64,000 nt of DNA from Saccharomyces paradoxus. Taxonomy: Eukaryota > Ascomycota > Saccharomycetes > Saccharomycetales > Saccharomycetaceae. The notes under the pieces were generated by a model that saw only the letters and a list, made by a program, of their open reading frames with translations, was not told the DNA's origin and ran no database searches. Shown one piece after another: positions 20,694-32,041 of the stretch. Position 1 is the first letter of the stretch, and the number at the start of each line of letters is the position of its first letter. Position numbers and translations under genes: made by a program. Where the stretch lies: NCBI RefSeq assembly GCF_002079055.1, contig NC_047501.1:248001-312000 (forward strand), read 5' to 3'.

Positions 20694-21135
20694 ATAATAA
20701 AGTAAAGGGATGTTATTTTTTATTGTTGACAATTTTATTTATCACTAAAGTTTTTTTCCTTGTTAACAAAAGACATAGTTTGATGTGCAAAAGTGGAGGT
20801 TTGGTAACAAAAGATAAACAACTAAAAGAGGCGAGAAGAAGTACAATGAGAAGGATAACCTGATCATTCATTGAGCATCTTCTTATTGGTTCCCAATAAA
20901 CTTTCCCATTCTTGAGCAGGATTGTCTGGATACTTACCTCCTAATATTTAAACATTCAGGTTATATTACTGTCATTTTTTGATATTCGTTACCCGAACTT
21001 CTTTTATTATTATAACCAAGGAACATCAATTAACCACCTACAACAATCATGTTCATCTCCCTCATGGTCACCTTATCTGATGTTGCACGCGCTTTTCTAG
21101 CATAGGAGGAACTTCTATATGCGTACTAATAGATC
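20694..21135. promoter_or_regulatory. YOL024W 3' region and IFM1 promoter
   Basis: 442 bp. A perfect Reb1 site TTACCCG at 20989-20995 is 141 bp before the IFM1 ATG, a normal place for a nucleosome-excluding factor. The rest is AT-rich. Confidence 0.5.
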
Positions 21136-23178
21136 ATGCTCAGAAGACACGGATTATTCTGGTTAAAGACATGTCCCCGTATAAATGTTCTTCTAAAGCA
21201 ATCCATACCGATACCACATTTACCTCATAATCGTAATATTTGGCAGCAAAGATGGTATGCAAAGGGTAGAAGAAGAAACCAGTCTTCCAAGAAAGAGTTA
21301 AGGCCTCTCAATTTTTCTATTCCAAACTATATTTCTGTAAATAAATTGGCTAATTTACTAAATTGTCGTGTGGAAAAATTAATTAAAGATTTGACAGCAT
21401 TAGGTTTCGAAAATATCACAGCCACGTATATATTATCAAAAGAATACGTCGAATTGATTTTACAAGAATACAACTTTGCCCTTCCGAATCTCTCAACATC
21501 TACAAATTTAGATAATGTTTATGATGAGCTAAAGTCTCCTATAAATCCAAAATTATTAGCCAAAAGAGCCCCCGTGGTGACTATAATGGGCCACGTTGAT
21601 CATGGCAAGACAACTATCATAGACTATCTAAGGAATTCCTCTGTCGTTGCTCAAGAACATGGTGGAATCACACAACACATTGGTGCCTTTCAAATAACGG
21701 CCCCAAAGTCTGGGAAAAGGATAACATTTTTAGACACCCCTGGTCATGCCGCCTTTTTAAAAATGAGAGAAAGAGGTGCAAATATTACTGATATTATTGT
21801 CTTGGTGGTATCTGTTGAAGATTCTGTGATGCCTCAGACATTGGAAGCCATAAAACATGCCAAAAATTCAGGAAATGAAATGATAATTGCAATAACGAAA
21901 ATAGATAGAATTCCACAGCCAAAAGAACGTGAAAAAAAAATTGAAAAAGTCATCAATGATTTGATTGTTCAAGGTATTCCAGTGGAAAAAATAGGTGGAG
22001 ACGTTCAGGTGATCCCGATAAGTGCCAAAACTGGTGAGAACATGGACCTTTTAGAAGAATCGATTGTACTATTAAGTGAAGTGATGGATATAAGGGCTGA
22101 AAACTCCCCTAAAACTATCGCAGAGGGTTGGATCATTGAAAGTCAAGTTAGAAAACAGATCGGAAATGTGGCGACCGTCTTGGTTAAGAAGGGCACTCTA
22201 CAAAAGGGAAAAATTCTAATTTGTGGTAACACATTTTGCAAGATCAAGAATTTAATCGACGACAAAGGTATACCGATTCCCAAGGCAACACCATCATATG
22301 CTACTGAGGTTCTTGGCTGGAAAGATGTACCCCATGTCGGCGACGAAGTCATTCAAGTCAAGAGCGAAGCAATTGCTAAAAAATTCATTAGTAAAAGGCA
22401 AGATCTTATTGAAGTTCAAAAAAACTCCTCTATCGTTGAGAAATTAAATGAAGAAAGAGCTCTTGCCAAGGAGCATCACTTTAATAAGGATAAAGACAAG
22501 GAACTGGAACATGAGGATACTATCCAAGAACATGAACAAAATGCCGGTCCTAAGCTTATCAATTACATCATCAAATGTGATGTCTCTGGATCAGCAGAAG
22601 CGGTTTCAGAAAGTATTTCCTCCTTAGGAAATGACGAAGTGAGATGTAATGTTATCTCTTCTTCTGTTGGTGTACCTACGGAAAGTGACTTAAAGATGGC
22701 GCAAATAACAAATAGTACAATTCTATGTTTCAACTTGGGTAATTTGCCGAGTGAGGTGATCAACAATCGAGCCGGCATTAAAATAAAACAGTACGATGTT
22801 ATCTATAAATTAATTGAAGACGTGACTGAAACATTAACTGAAAATCTAAAACCCATCTTTGAAAAGAAAATAGTTTCAACTGTTGACGTTCGTGAAATTT
22901 TTGACTTCAAATTAAAGAAAAAAATTATTAAAATTGCAGGTTGCAAAGTAAATAATGGTATCATTAAAAAGAACTCGTTAGTTCAGGTAGTTAGAGGTCC
23001 CAACGACGATGTCGTTTTTGATGGAACAATCTCAACTTTGAAGCACAATAGGGATGATGTAACAGAAGTTTCAAAGGGGCATGAATGTGGGATTACTTTT
23101 GAAAATGGGTTTGAGGGTTTCAAATCAGGTGATAGGATCCTGGTTTATGAAAATGTGAGGGTTCCTCGTTACTTGTAA
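21136..23178 (+). CDS. IFM1: Mitochondrial translation initiation factor 2
   Basis: GTPase that places the initiator tRNA on the mitochondrial ribosome. The N-terminus is basic, as for a presequence. An IF2_N-like helical domain lies at about residues 58-115. The G domain has G1 GHVDHGKT at 152-159, G3 DTPGH at 200-204 and G4 TKID at 254-257. Domain II, a charged insertion near 440-475, the IF2 domain III and the C-terminal fMet-tRNA-binding barrel follow. At 680 residues it is about four longer than S. cerevisiae, the difference probably in the Lys/Glu/His-rich insertion (DKDKELEHEDTIQEHEQ). It converges with TSR4. Confidence 0.96.
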   Translation: MLRRHGLFWLKTCPRINVLLKQSIPIPHLPHNRNIWQQRWYAKGRRRNQSSKKELRPLNFSIPNYISVNKLANLLNCRVEKLIKDLTALGFENITATYILSKEYVELILQEYNFALPNLSTSTNLDNVYDELKSPINPKLLAKRAPVVTIMGHVDHGKTTIIDYLRNSSVVAQEHGGITQHIGAFQITAPKSGKRITFLDTPGHAAFLKMRERGANITDIIVLVVSVEDSVMPQTLEAIKHAKNSGNEMIIAITKIDRIPQPKEREKKIEKVINDLIVQGIPVEKIGGDVQVIPISAKTGENMDLLEESIVLLSEVMDIRAENSPKTIAEGWIIESQVRKQIGNVATVLVKKGTLQKGKILICGNTFCKIKNLIDDKGIPIPKATPSYATEVLGWKDVPHVGDEVIQVKSEAIAKKFISKRQDLIEVQKNSSIVEKLNEERALAKEHHFNKDKDKELEHEDTIQEHEQNAGPKLINYIIKCDVSGSAEAVSESISSLGNDEVRCNVISSSVGVPTESDLKMAQITNSTILCFNLGNLPSEVINNRAGIKIKQYDVIYKLIEDVTETLTENLKPIFEKKIVSTVDVREIFDFKLKKKIIKIAGCKVNNGIIKKNSLVQVVRGPNDDVVFDGTISTLKHNRDDVTEVSKGHECGITFENGFEGFKSGDRILVYENVRVPRYL

Positions 23179-23373
23179 ATAAGAACATCCAATCGAATCC
23201 CTTTGAATGAAAGATCATTGAACCTAAAAAAATGCACAAAGAGCGCATCGACATATAAAGGAAATTAAACACACAAAAACTGTACATATGTAATAATACG
23301 TATATAATCTATGTAAATACTTGTAAACTATCCAGTTATCAAAAATTCATGGAGGATAAAATGGGTCCTTTAT

Positions 23374-24600
23374 TCACGTTCTCGATTCCCACTGAACCTT
23401 TACACATTCTTCTACATAGCCGACACCATGTTCATCAAATTCAGGGATATAATTTTCAACATCAGTGAAAACGAGGATAGTACCCCATTCCATTCCATTA
23501 TCAACAGACACTACTTCTTCTAGATCAAAAATCATTTTTGGCATCAACTGCATTTCAAAGATTCTTTGACTTGATGGGTTGTAGCCAGGTACTGGAACTG
23601 TGCTTGAAATATCAACTTTTGTTTCAGCGTATAGTAAGGGTTTTCCGCCTAAGTCATAACGTAATACTTGCAATGGGTTATACCCAACGACCTCTTGAAA
23701 TTTTTGAAATGTGTCATCATCAAGAAACTTGGATAATTTCTCTGTTCTAGGGTCCAACTTGACCGGATCTTTTTCGAGATCCTCGTCTCCTGTCAAATCC
23801 AATGCCTCTTTATCGATCTTTAAATTTTTTGGCAGCTGCAAGTGAGCTGGCTTTTTATTTTTAAAGGTTTCCTCTTCGACATACAACAAATAACTTTTGA
23901 AGCATTTACTTTCATCGTATTCTTTGTCCTTTTGTAACTCATGTAATTTTCTCGCTGCCTTTGCAGAAATGTTGGCAGATTCTTTCTTTTTCCCTTCTTC
24001 CTTGTTTTGCGATACATTTGAATTAATGCTATCAGCTCCAAAAGGATTAGCACTTGCACCTCCAAATGGGTTGCTTGAAAAGGCATTGTATTTAGATTCC
24101 GAATTGTTTGATAAGTCAAAGGGATTAATTTGGAAATCTTTTTCCAAAGAAGTTGACGCCATTTTTTCAGAAAGACTATCAACGTTCTTATTCTTCTTTA
24201 GTCCTCTGATGCAGCGAACTGAATTGCCCTTCCTTTGACATTTGGTACAGAGGAAGACATATAATACTCTGTCATCCTGGGGATTGATATAGTTCATATT
24301 ATCAATACCGATCCGTTGTTGTATGGCCCCCATCTGTTCATCATCTAGCGGCGAAAAAGCTTGCAGTAGCAGTTTCATATTATCCGTTGATTTGCAAGCA
24401 CCACATTTCAATAGTTCAGCAGACGGTTCCGAATCCGGATGTAGCCACTTAGGTTCACCACCAATAAAACTATCTTCAATTAATATTTCATCATTCTCTT
24501 TAACAGGTGCGTCCACAAATGCTAAAAATACATCTCCCGGTGTACTAGAATAGGAATGATCATCAGTATCGGATGGTTGCAGCTCTTCTATTTTAGACAT
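23374..24600 (-). CDS. TSR4: Tsr4, ribosome biogenesis factor (PDCD2 family)
   Basis: Cytoplasmic chaperone-like protein that binds ribosomal protein Rps2 during its synthesis and is needed for 20S pre-rRNA processing. 408 residues, as in S. cerevisiae. The N-terminal half has paired cysteines (CGAC near residue 67 and CTKC near 118), a zinc-type arrangement. The C-terminal PDCD2_C domain (about 280-408) ends in CVKVQWESRT. A middle linker is rich in Asn and Phe. About 80 bp upstream lie PAC and RRPE motifs, the usual pair of the ribosome-biogenesis regulon. It converges with IFM1, with 195 bp between stops. Confidence 0.95.
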   Translation of the reverse strand: MSKIEELQPSDTDDHSYSSTPGDVFLAFVDAPVKENDEILIEDSFIGGEPKWLHPDSEPSAELLKCGACKSTDNMKLLLQAFSPLDDEQMGAIQQRIGIDNMNYINPQDDRVLYVFLCTKCQRKGNSVRCIRGLKKNKNVDSLSEKMASTSLEKDFQINPFDLSNNSESKYNAFSSNPFGGASANPFGADSINSNVSQNKEEGKKKESANISAKAARKLHELQKDKEYDESKCFKSYLLYVEEETFKNKKPAHLQLPKNLKIDKEALDLTGDEDLEKDPVKLDPRTEKLSKFLDDDTFQKFQEVVGYNPLQVLRYDLGGKPLLYAETKVDISSTVPVPGYNPSSQRIFEMQLMPKMIFDLEEVVSVDNGMEWGTILVFTDVENYIPEFDEHGVGYVEECVKVQWESRT

Positions 24601-25270
24601 GAGATAGTAAATGATTGATATGAAACTTCTGCTATATTAATCTTTTGTACTGACAGTATCTTTTTACCAGTTAAAAAACGATGAGATGAGGCCACTTTGG
24701 TATAATACAGATTTTCCGAACAATCTGAAAATTTTTTTTCCATTCAATACCACTATATTTAAGTTTGCCGAACAAAACCACTTTACCCCAGTTATATGTG
24801 GTCGAAATTATGATCAGTTTAATGTAGCATCCAAGCTAGCTTTTTTACTATAAGACGGTACAAGAAGAGCAAATATTTTCTTTTCATAGAATTCCACGTG
24901 AAGTAAGCACATAAGCGTATTAAAGCATACCAACCATGAAATAAGGAGGATGACAAGGCCACGACCATACGTATTTTAACTTCTCGAGTTTAGAAAAGTC
25001 ACAGTTATTATGTTTGAGGATGATATCGTTTCATTTTCTATAAGTCAATCTTTTGGCATGGACTATGTGTGTAAATAATATTGGTTTTAACCCGAAAATA
25101 CCACTGAAGGTAGAGTGGGGATAGCATGTAAATTTAAATGTTTCCAGTATGTCCCGGCCGAACTTTTGAATACCCTACTACCGACCTAAAATGTGGAGGC
25201 AATAATTGAAAAGATTATTCAATAATAGATAGCTGAAATAGAAAGTCCAAACTCAAGCCATCATGAAAGC
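24601..25270. other. TSR4 promoter and upstream flank of tRNA-Gly
   Basis: 670 bp. The part next to TSR4 holds the PAC/RRPE pair. CACGTG is at 24895-24900. The stretch before tRNA-Gly was inspected for delta, sigma and tau LTR ends and none was recognised; very old remnants could be missed. Confidence 0.5.
24679..24740. promoter_or_regulatory. PAC and RRPE motifs upstream of TSR4
   Basis: CGATGAGATGAG (PAC) is at 24679-24690 and TGAAAATTTTTTTTC (RRPE-like) at 24726-24740, beginning about 80 bp from the TSR4 ATG. These bind Dot6/Tod6 and Stb3 in the ribosome-biogenesis regulon. The same PAC 12-mer occurs upstream of RCL1. Confidence 0.7.
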
Positions 25271-25341
25271 GCGCAAGTGGTTTAGTGGTAAAATCCAACG
25301 TTGCCATCGTTGGGCCCCCGGTTCGATTCCGGGCTTGCGCA
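25271..25341 (+). tRNA. tG(GCC)O: tRNA-Gly(GCC)
   Basis: 71 nt without intron. Acceptor arms GCGCAAG/CTTGCGC pair fully, with discriminator A. The T-loop is GTTCGATTC. Anticodon GCC lies at 25303-25305 between perfect CCAAC/GTTGG arms. A T-rich run follows at once. Confidence 0.97.
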
Positions 25342-25524
25342 TTTCTTTTTCTTTCTCATAGAAAGAGAAAGATTTTTGCAGCAACACCAAAATAGGTTTT
25401 AACTTCTCGAGAGATCTCGATTGTTGACTTTCAGTATTATACATTGACTATTTTACGATATGTTTGTATACGATTTATGAATTTCTTTTTTTGTTTTGTA
25501 TTCTGCTACTAAAGCCTCTTCCAC

Positions 25525-28500
25525 TTATTTTAACAGTAATTCAGCCTTACGCTTGCTAGTGATTGGATCCATTACCGACCTAACTTGAACTTCAACCTTA
25601 TCGAAAACGTAGACATCCCTTGATTTATGTGAATCTGTAGGCACAAAAGTCAATTTGTATTCCACCTCATCAAAAGTAGCTGAATTTGGATCCTTAGTCA
25701 AATTATCCAATCTTATTAATCCTTCCACGCCAAATTTGGGAACCAGCACAACTATACCATTATTGAATACCTTAATAACATAACCAGTTTCTGTAGACTC
25801 GTTATTCCTCATCACTTGGCCCACATAGTATTCTATACTTGCCCTGCCAGCAAATTGTGCGTTCCTGTGCTTTCTATTGATATTTCTGCAAATCATGTCC
25901 ATTTTATTTTTGTCACGATGAGTCAAACTTAGGGGTTCATATCCAATGGCACCCGCTAGTTGTCTATGCGCTACAACATCACAGTAACGTCTAATAGGTG
26001 ATGTGAAATGTGTGTAGATATCAACGGCTAAACCGTAATGTCTAAAGTCCGGATAGGAATAAGCTCCAGAATAGAAATATTGCGCCGCCATCATACAGCG
26101 AGTCGACATGATACGGACCAATGTATTGAAGTATGGATCTTCGGAATCCACACACCTGTCTAGAGAATCTGCTAGGGCCTTGGATGATTCCAACGAAATT
26201 GACATATTCTTTCTTGTGTTTAGCATTTCATTCAAAATTTCGAAGTTAGTAGATGGTGGAGCTGCGTGCCTTCTTAGCATCGCGGTTTGGGGAAAGGCGT
26301 CGTATATCTTTCTTGCCACAGATATATTAGCCAACAACATGAATTCTTCAACTAAGGAGTTTGTCGCCAGCAATTTTTTTATTTCAACTTCATTTGGATC
26401 TGAGGTCTCACTATCCATATGGACCTTAACTTCAGGAGAAGCTAAGTTCAAGGCACCCGCCTCCAGTCTCTTTTGCTTCAGCTTTACAGACAATTTCAAG
26501 AGAGCCCTCATACCCAGTGTCAACTCATCATTTTGGTTTTTATCATCAATTCTTAGTTGCGCTTGCTCATATGAGAAAGCCTCTCTAGATCTGATAACGG
26601 ATTTCATAAAATTAACATTTACAATATTAGCGCTGTCATCCAATTCCCAAATGACTGAGAATGCGAATCTATCAACGTATGGTTTTAAAGAACACAAGTC
26701 GGTACCTAGAAGCATGGGCAGCATGTCAATACGTTTGTCCACCAAATATACAGAAGTACCTCTTGCGGCACCTTCTGCATCCAGGGCGGTGTTCGGCTTA
26801 ACGAAATGAGTAACATCGGCAATATGAACACCAACTTCCCAATTACCATTTGGAAGCTTTTTTGCATGTAGAGCATCGTCAATATCAACACATCCGGGAG
26901 GATCGATACTACATATCAGTTTGTCTCTAAGGTCCTTTCTTTTTGTCAATAACGGATCCTTTGAAACAGCCTCAGGATCATCCAGCTTTATTGGGGCTTT
27001 CCAATCGTGACCTTCTGCGGGCAAGCATTCCAAAACTTTCTTGGAAAATGGCCTATACTCGACATCATGCTCCAGCAATAAGGCTTCTGTTTCAGCTTGA
27101 GCAGATTCAATTGCGCCCAGGTCTCTAACAAAGTGACCCAATGGGTATTTATGAGTGGCGGGCCACGAGTCAATGGAAATGACAATCCTCTTATCGATCA
27201 ATTCAGCAGCACGCCTTGTTCTGATTCTGACTTTTGGAAGACATTTGTCCATCAAAATAACGAAGACATTTTGCGTACTACTGCTTTGTGAATCAACGGA
27301 ACTTGGTGCTAGTTGACCGACGTACTGCCTCCAGGATCTTCTTTGTATGTATACAACTTTTGCCGTGGGCTGAACTTTTTTCGATCTTTGAGCTATCATA
27401 GCATCCTTAGCCAGCAACCTGCGCTGCTTATCTGAAATCACGGTGGTGTTAGAAGAGGACTCATTATTGTCATCGTCATCGCCCGCCCCAATATCAGGGT
27501 TATCATTAACGTCGAAATGTTCAGAATCCAAGACAATGGATGAGGGTGCTTTCCATTCAGATTGAGGTAACAGTTCTACGATAACCTGGTCACCGTTAAA
27601 TGCTCTGTTTAGGTTTTTCTGCCCTACAATTAGCACTGGTTTAGAGAATCTTGGCAAACTCACTGAACCTTCTAGGAAATTGTACTCTGATATTTGAATA
27701 TTGCCTTGGTACAAAACACCATTTTTCAAGCCACCCATTACTCTTGCCGTGGAATAGTATTCCGGGAACGTGAAATCTGAAAATGTGTCCCTTTCAAGAT
27801 CTTTATCGAAAGAATCCATCTGGGGAATAGAATCTCTGATGTCGTCCGCATTTGGTAGTAAGTCGACATACTGTACTAAACTCTTGGTTATTATATTAAA
27901 GTCCCCTTCCTTAGTGGCAGCTTCTCTATTCAAACGGTCGTTGGTAACGAGAACAACGTTAATGTCATAGGGTTTCAAGTGCTCGCTGTACCATTGACAG
28001 ACTCTCCTGATAGCTCTATCGTTCCTGTCGTTAATAGTTTCATTTGGAAGCCTCTCCACAAACGTATGTTCACTAAATTCATTATGAAACACGATAAATC
28101 TCTTTTGATCGTCGCTATCTCTGCATAAAGTTCTCAATCTCGTGTACACCGGATACGATTTGTTTCTCACTTCATCTAGGACAATCTGGGGGACAATAAC
28201 GTCAAAAAAACAATTCGGATTCTCCAAAAGATCAATCGCCTGTAATACCACGTTGGTATCCAACACGACGTAATGCTTGCCGATGGGTGCGCTTAATTCT
28301 AAGGGGGAATCTGACAGGATAAACTTCGGCAACTCATTTTGAGCATCGGGGACAACAATTTGCGGACACTTGGTACAACTTCTCGAAAGACATGGGATAT
28401 CCGACCTTAAATAGTGTTCTCTTACAATCTTGGTAGCGCCTCCATTACGGGACCTTACGAACACCTTCTGAGTGACACTTAAGCCATCTGCAAGTCTCTT

Positions 28501-28530
28501 CCGTCTGGGGGCAATGGCAGAAACCGACAT
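25525..28530 (-). CDS. DIS3: Dis3/Rrp44, catalytic subunit of the RNA exosome
   Basis: Nuclear and cytoplasmic 3'-5' exoribonuclease and endonuclease of the core exosome. 1001 residues, identical in length to S. cerevisiae. The CR3 cysteines are C47, C52 and C55. The PIN endonuclease domain follows, with acidic residue D91 in [10 protein letters not shown]. Two cold-shock domains lead to the RNB domain, where the motif [11 protein letters not shown] holds the catalytic D551 (confirmed by codon position) and D552. An S1 domain is at the C-terminus. RRPE/PAC-like motifs and a Reb1 site lie upstream. All catalytic residues are intact. Confidence 0.97.
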   Translation of the reverse strand: MSVSAIAPRRKRLADGLSVTQKVFVRSRNGGATKIVREHYLRSDIPCLSRSCTKCPQIVVPDAQNELPKFILSDSPLELSAPIGKHYVVLDTNVVLQAIDLLENPNCFFDVIVPQIVLDEVRNKSYPVYTRLRTLCRDSDDQKRFIVFHNEFSEHTFVERLPNETINDRNDRAIRRVCQWYSEHLKPYDINVVLVTNDRLNREAATKEGDFNIITKSLVQYVDLLPNADDIRDSIPQMDSFDKDLERDTFSDFTFPEYYSTARVMGGLKNGVLYQGNIQISEYNFLEGSVSLPRFSKPVLIVGQKNLNRAFNGDQVIVELLPQSEWKAPSSIVLDSEHFDVNDNPDIGAGDDDDNNESSSNTTVISDKQRRLLAKDAMIAQRSKKVQPTAKVVYIQRRSWRQYVGQLAPSSVDSQSSSTQNVFVILMDKCLPKVRIRTRRAAELIDKRIVISIDSWPATHKYPLGHFVRDLGAIESAQAETEALLLEHDVEYRPFSKKVLECLPAEGHDWKAPIKLDDPEAVSKDPLLTKRKDLRDKLICSIDPPGCVDIDDALHAKKLPNGNWEVGVHIADVTHFVKPNTALDAEGAARGTSVYLVDKRIDMLPMLLGTDLCSLKPYVDRFAFSVIWELDDSANIVNVNFMKSVIRSREAFSYEQAQLRIDDKNQNDELTLGMRALLKLSVKLKQKRLEAGALNLASPEVKVHMDSETSDPNEVEIKKLLATNSLVEEFMLLANISVARKIYDAFPQTAMLRRHAAPPSTNFEILNEMLNTRKNMSISLESSKALADSLDRCVDSEDPYFNTLVRIMSTRCMMAAQYFYSGAYSYPDFRHYGLAVDIYTHFTSPIRRYCDVVAHRQLAGAIGYEPLSLTHRDKNKMDMICRNINRKHRNAQFAGRASIEYYVGQVMRNNESTETGYVIKVFNNGIVVLVPKFGVEGLIRLDNLTKDPNSATFDEVEYKLTFVPTDSHKSRDVYVFDKVEVQVRSVMDPITSKRKAELLLK

Positions 28531-29283
28531 GTCGTTTTGGTCTGTGTGGTGTGAATGTGAGAAGCAAAACCTGTTCGATTAATAAATTCCTCACAATACA
28601 TCTCTAAGAAGTACTGCAGTAGTACACATTAAAATTTTTCTGAGATGAGAGAAAAAGCCTGAAGCTGGCAAAAAGCAAAAAATAATAAACTTACCCGGAA
28701 ATAGGGCTAAATTCTATAACTTTTGTAACCTAATTAAAAAGCATTTTTGATTGTTCTCTACCCTAGTAAAAGAAGCGATAGCCTAAATGCAAACCTTAGT
28801 AATTTACGGCGCTAAAATATTTCTTTTTGCGCTTTTGCCGCATGGGAAAACCTTTTCTTTCCTTCCGTTTTCCGCCATGTGTCACTGAACAGAGACGGCA
28901 TTAAATGCTAGTGAAAATTCAAGCACTTTTGCTACCACATTATTGCATCCACTGTCTCCTGTACTTGTCTGTAGTAGTGTCGCCTTCTTTGGGTGGGGTG
29001 TGGTCGTTAAATGGTACTAACGCAGTTTTTCATAAATTTTTCTCCTAGTTTTCAATATCTTGTCTGAGTCACTCACATTTTATCAAAAGATTTGAAATTC
29101 CCCTGCCGTTCATTTCAGTTCAAGTAGATATATTAATATTTATTTATATATAGATTTGGACATAGTGCATTCACGTAGTGTGAAATTTCTGAGGCGATTT
29201 ACTTCCCTACTAGGTTGAGTACGAAATTTTCGAAGAAAAATCTAAAGAATATAGGCTAAGCAAACAGCGCAACACACTCTCAT
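28531..29283. promoter_or_regulatory. Divergent DIS3/TAT2 promoter
   Basis: 753 bp. The DIS3 side holds AAAATTTTTC at 28631-28640 (RRPE, reverse) followed at once by TGAGATGAG at 28641-28649 (PAC-like), and a perfect Reb1 site TTACCCG at 28691-28697. The TAT2 side has AT-rich TATA-like runs around 29130-29155. Confidence 0.6.
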
Positions 29284-31062
29284 ATGACCGAAGATTTTAT
29301 TTCTTCCGTCAAGCACTCGAGTGAGGTGCTTAAGGAACGGAAATCTAACTTCGAGTTTGTAGAATACAAATCTAAGCAATTAACATCTTCCTCATCACGC
29401 AATTCAAACTCATCGCATCACGATGAAGAGCATCAATACAGCAAGAGGAATATTTTCCAGCGATGTGTCGATTCTTTCAAGCCTCCTCTGGACGGTTCGT
29501 TCGACACAAGCAATTTGAAGAGGACTCTGAAGCCCAGGCATTTAATCATGATTGCCATTGGTGGCAGTATAGGTACTGGTTTATTTGTCGGTAGCGGTAA
29601 GGCGATCGCAGAAGGGGGTCCTCTAGGTGTCGTTCTGGGTTGGACTATTGCAGGCTCTCAAATTATTGGGACGATTCATGGGCTGGGTGAAATCACGGTG
29701 CGGTTTCCTGTCGTGGGGGCCTTTGCCAACTACGGTACAAGGTTTTTGGATCCAAGTATAAGTTTTGTTGTTTCGACCATATACGTGCTACAATGGTTCT
29801 TTGTACTACCCTTAGAAATCATTGCGGCGGCCATGACCGTACAGTACTGGAATACCTCTATTGACCCCGTAATTTGGGTGGCCATCTTTTATGCTGTTAT
29901 CGTTTCCATAAATTTGTTTGGTGTGAGAGGTTTTGGGGAAGCCGAATTTGCTTTTTCCACCATAAAAGCAATAACAGTTTGCGGATTCATTATATTATGC
30001 ATTGTCCTCATTTGCGGTGGGGGGCCCGATCACGAGTTCATTGGCGCCAAATACTGGCACGACCCCGGTTGTTTGGCCAACGGGTTTCCGGGCGTTCTAT
30101 CTGTTCTTGTCGTTGCTTCGTATTCCCTCGGTGGTATAGAAATGACATGCTTGGCGTCAGGTGAAACGGACCCCAAAGGCTTACCAAGTGCTATCAAACA
30201 AGTGTTTTGGAGAATCTTATTTTTCTTTTTAATATCATTGACCCTAGTAGGGTTCCTTGTTCCATATACAAACCAAAATTTGCTCGGCAGTTCATCCGTG
30301 GATAACTCACCTTTTGTCATCGCCATAAAACTGCATCACATTAAAGCCTTGCCATCCATCGTCAATGCGGTCATCCTTATTAGTGTTTTAAGTGTAGGTA
30401 ACTCCTGTATCTTCGCTTCAAGTCGAACGTTGTGTTCCATGGCTCACCAGGGCCTTATTCCATGGTGGTTTGGTTATATTGACCGTGCTGGTAGGCCGCT
30501 GGTTGGCATTATGGCAAATTCGCTATTTGGATTACTAGCATTTCTGGTCAAATCAGGTTCAATGACAGAAGTTTTCAATTGGTTAATGGCTATTGCCGGC
30601 CTGGCCACATGCATTGTCTGGTTGAGCATCAACCTGTCGCATATTAGATTTAGACTGGCAATGAAGGCTCAAGGGAAGTCCCTAGATGAATTGGAATTTG
30701 TTAGTGCTGTCGGGATTTGGGGGTCTGCGTACTCCGCTTTAATCAACTGTTTAATTTTGATAGCTCAATTCTATTGTTCGTTATGGCCCATTGGTGGCTG
30801 GACCAGCAGCAAAGAAAGGGCCAAAATATTTTTTCAGAATTACCTGTGTGCCTTGATCATGTTATTTATATTCGTCGTCCACAAGATTTATTACAAGTGT
30901 CAAACAGGCAAATGGTGGGGGGTTAAGGCGTTAAAGGACATAGACTTAGAGACCGACCGAAAAGATATCGACATCGAAATAGTCAAGCAAGAAATCGCCG
31001 AAAAGAAAATGTACCTAGATTCGCGTCCATGGTATGTGAGACAGTTCCATTTCTGGTGTTAA
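29284..31062 (+). CDS. TAT2: Tat2, high-affinity tryptophan/tyrosine permease
   Basis: Plasma-membrane amino-acid permease of the yeast AAP family. 592 residues, the S. cerevisiae length. A hydrophilic Ser/Lys-rich N-terminal tail (about 85 residues) carries several lysines that could serve ubiquitin-driven turnover. The family signature IAIGGSIGTGLFVGSG begins near residue 91. About twelve transmembrane segments follow up to residue ~545. The C-terminal tail ends RPWYVRQFHFWC, typical of fungal AAPs. Tryptophan uptake by Tat2 is known to be sensitive to ergosterol and TORC1 status. Confidence 0.96.
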   Translation: MTEDFISSVKHSSEVLKERKSNFEFVEYKSKQLTSSSSRNSNSSHHDEEHQYSKRNIFQRCVDSFKPPLDGSFDTSNLKRTLKPRHLIMIAIGGSIGTGLFVGSGKAIAEGGPLGVVLGWTIAGSQIIGTIHGLGEITVRFPVVGAFANYGTRFLDPSISFVVSTIYVLQWFFVLPLEIIAAAMTVQYWNTSIDPVIWVAIFYAVIVSINLFGVRGFGEAEFAFSTIKAITVCGFIILCIVLICGGGPDHEFIGAKYWHDPGCLANGFPGVLSVLVVASYSLGGIEMTCLASGETDPKGLPSAIKQVFWRILFFFLISLTLVGFLVPYTNQNLLGSSSVDNSPFVIAIKLHHIKALPSIVNAVILISVLSVGNSCIFASSRTLCSMAHQGLIPWWFGYIDRAGRPLVGIMANSLFGLLAFLVKSGSMTEVFNWLMAIAGLATCIVWLSINLSHIRFRLAMKAQGKSLDELEFVSAVGIWGSAYSALINCLILIAQFYCSLWPIGGWTSSKERAKIFFQNYLCALIMLFIFVVHKIYYKCQTGKWWGVKALKDIDLETDRKDIDIEIVKQEIAEKKMYLDSRPWYVRQFHFWC

Positions 31063-31332
31063 ACACCGACAGAACAAGTTCAATTTATATTTGTAGTATA
31101 GTTTTTTTTTCTCCTTTCTAGTTCTCATCCTTCATAATTAATTATTCCGGAACATTTAATGCATAACGACATGAAAATAAAAAAATTTTTATTCATTCAG
31201 TCAAGTGATAAACTTCGTCATTTTTGAAAAATTATCATTTATATACGTGTGGACATTAGATATCTTGAGCTCCTTAATAAAATGTGTACTATATATGGAT
31301 AGTAGCTTCTCAACCATACTAAAAGTTAGTCA

Positions 31333-31421
31333 CTCTCGGTAGCCAAGTTGGTTTAAGGCGCAAGACTGTAATTTATCACTACGAAATCTTGAGATCGGGC
31401 GTTCGACTCGCCCCCGGGAGA
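31333..31421 (+). tRNA. tY(GUA)O: tRNA-Tyr(GUA), intron-containing
   Basis: 89 nt including a 14-nt intron at 31372-31385 that starts one base after anticodon GTA (31368-31370). Acceptor arms CTCTCGG and CCGGGAG pair, with discriminator A at 31421. The T-loop is GTTCGACTC. In S. cerevisiae the tRNA-Tyr gene at this place is the SUP3 suppressor locus (from memory). Confidence 0.96.
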
Positions 31422-32041
31422 TATCTTTAACTTTTTGCACATCCTCACTTCTGGCCCATTTGCTTGATACGCATTACAATCTATTTGCCAAGTATAGAAA
31501 CTAGCACTTTTCCACTGCATATTTCCCTGCCGTTTGAAACAACTTTGCAACAACTTTGGAATATCCATCCAACACACCTTTGTTGCAGTTGAAAATTCTC
31601 GTGGCTGTGCCCAATTTCTCTTATCCAACAGCGTGAAACAATTCGCGTCGCGTGGGCGCCCAAAAAGGCTTATCAGGGCACATTTGAGGAAAAGAGACGG
31701 CTGGCTCCAGCAGGTGTTTGGATATTTTTAGCTAAATAAAGAGGCAGGCGTCAGCGACATTGCATTGTCGTTGTGGTGGGCAGAAAGCCACGGTAACGCA
31801 TGTTCTGTTGTCTCTTATCCTTGTTGATAAGAAACCCTCTTGATCAGCTAGTCATAAACTGTCTCTTCTTATATCCTCTTTCCGCTATATAACTTATACC
31901 TTCAGGTGCCAGGCAATACAACAAGGAATCATCGCGAAAGTACAAATATTTCACTTTCACTTGCTCAAGCATATTCCATTTTTCACTCGAGCTAAAACAG
32001 AGGAGTTGAAATAATAATAGGTTACCATATAAAAAATAGCT
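31422..32041. promoter_or_regulatory. tRNA-Tyr 3' flank and TOS7 promoter
   Basis: 620 bp. CGCGAAA at 31933-31939, about 100 bp before the TOS7 ATG, matches the SBF core CRCGAAA; TOS7 stands for target of SBF. A TATA-like CTATATAAC lies near 31884-31892. No LTR remnant was recognised. Confidence 0.5.

Noticed and set aside
24741-25270. Possible old LTR upstream of tRNA-Gly
   Set aside because: No TGTTG/CA ends or delta, sigma or tau blocks could be recognised by eye.
26108-26809. 233-codon frame antisense to DIS3
   Set aside because: Antisense to the highly conserved RNB domain; no independent support.
31083-31093. ATTTATATTTG, 10/11 match to the ARS consensus, downstream of TAT2
   Set aside because: Near-matches are frequent in AT-rich yeast DNA. 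Origin activity needs B elements and functional data; a plasmid-maintenance or origin-mapping data set would decide.
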